64,000 nucleotides of DNA from the NCBI RefSeq assembly GCF_900100795.1, contig NZ_FNCO01000002.1:620001-684000 (forward strand). The letters are read 5' to 3'. Below are positions 63,973 to 64,000 of this stretch, in pieces. The position numbers and the translations under genes are program-made. Under the pieces are notes generated by a model. It saw nothing but the letters and a program-made list of their open reading frames with translations. It did not search any database and had not been told where the DNA came from. The stretch is from Pseudomonas abietaniphila (lineage in GTDB: Bacteria; Pseudomonadota; Gammaproteobacteria; Pseudomonadales; Pseudomonadaceae). The stretch's first letter is position 1; each line of letters starts with the position of its first letter.

Positions 63973-64000
63973 GGATTCATCCGGGTGTGAGTCAGCCCTC

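Overview
The window is a piece of a Pseudomonas chromosome, most like the fluorescens/syringae side of the genus. The evidence is the Pseudomonas-type REP repeats (GTAGGAGC...GCTCGCGAA), a PrrF-type iron sRNA, a CrcY/CrcZ-type sRNA, the muxABC-opmB, liu and tamAB loci, and the GlgE pathway genes. Most of it is GC-rich and tightly packed with conserved Pseudomonas genes. No tRNA, rRNA, IS element, integrase or CRISPR array was found.

Region 1 (1-5805, minus strand): glgE, a treS-maltokinase fusion and the start of glgB form one tight operon that turns trehalose into alpha-glucan via maltose-1-phosphate. Region 2 (about 5930-10970, plus strand): a clearly AT-rich block carries a microcin B17-like cluster, with a Gly/Cys/Ser-rich precursor (mcbA), the heterocyclase-dehydrogenase complex (mcbB, mcbC, mcbD) and an ABC exporter (mcbE, mcbF). 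It is the most interesting part of the window. mcbB is split by a -1 frameshift on a run of seven A, a 16-bp perfect hairpin separates mcbA from mcbB, and no mcbG-like immunity gene is present. Region 3 (11069-17532): a Pro-rich small protein, an MgtC/SapB protein, a tandem array of 140-bp REP-bearing units, a small DUF3203-like protein, a MocR-type regulator, an SDR enzyme and an MHYT-GGDEF-EAL cyclic-di-GMP protein.

Region 4 (17639-36232): the tripartite efflux operon muxA-muxB-muxC-opmB, tpx, tamA-tamB, a GNAT acetyltransferase, xthA, and a PstS-like/OmpA fusion. Region 5 (36373-46662): an acyl-CoA dehydrogenase with a divergent LysR regulator, then the leucine/isovalerate catabolic locus liuR, liuE, liuABCD. 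A CrcY-type sRNA with a sigma54-type promoter lies between liuE and liuA, so the decoy RNA of catabolite repression sits inside a catabolic locus. LiuR-type palindromes lie before liuR and liuA.

Region 6 (46786-56463): a fused indolepyruvate ferredoxin oxidoreductase with a divergent Lrp regulator; a Fur-controlled PrrF sRNA followed by an unusual fusion of sigma region 4 to a FecR-type DUF4880 domain and a membrane helix; an M14 carboxypeptidase; and a stress module in which an ECF sigma/anti-sigma pair faces a catalase-like peroxidase and cytochrome b561, with mirror-image ECF promoters between them. Region 7 (56491-64000): a two-copy 287-bp repeat, a 531-residue protein I do not recognise, a PrpE-like acyl-CoA synthetase, an MFS transporter with a divergent TetR regulator, and a leucine-rich-repeat protein kinase.
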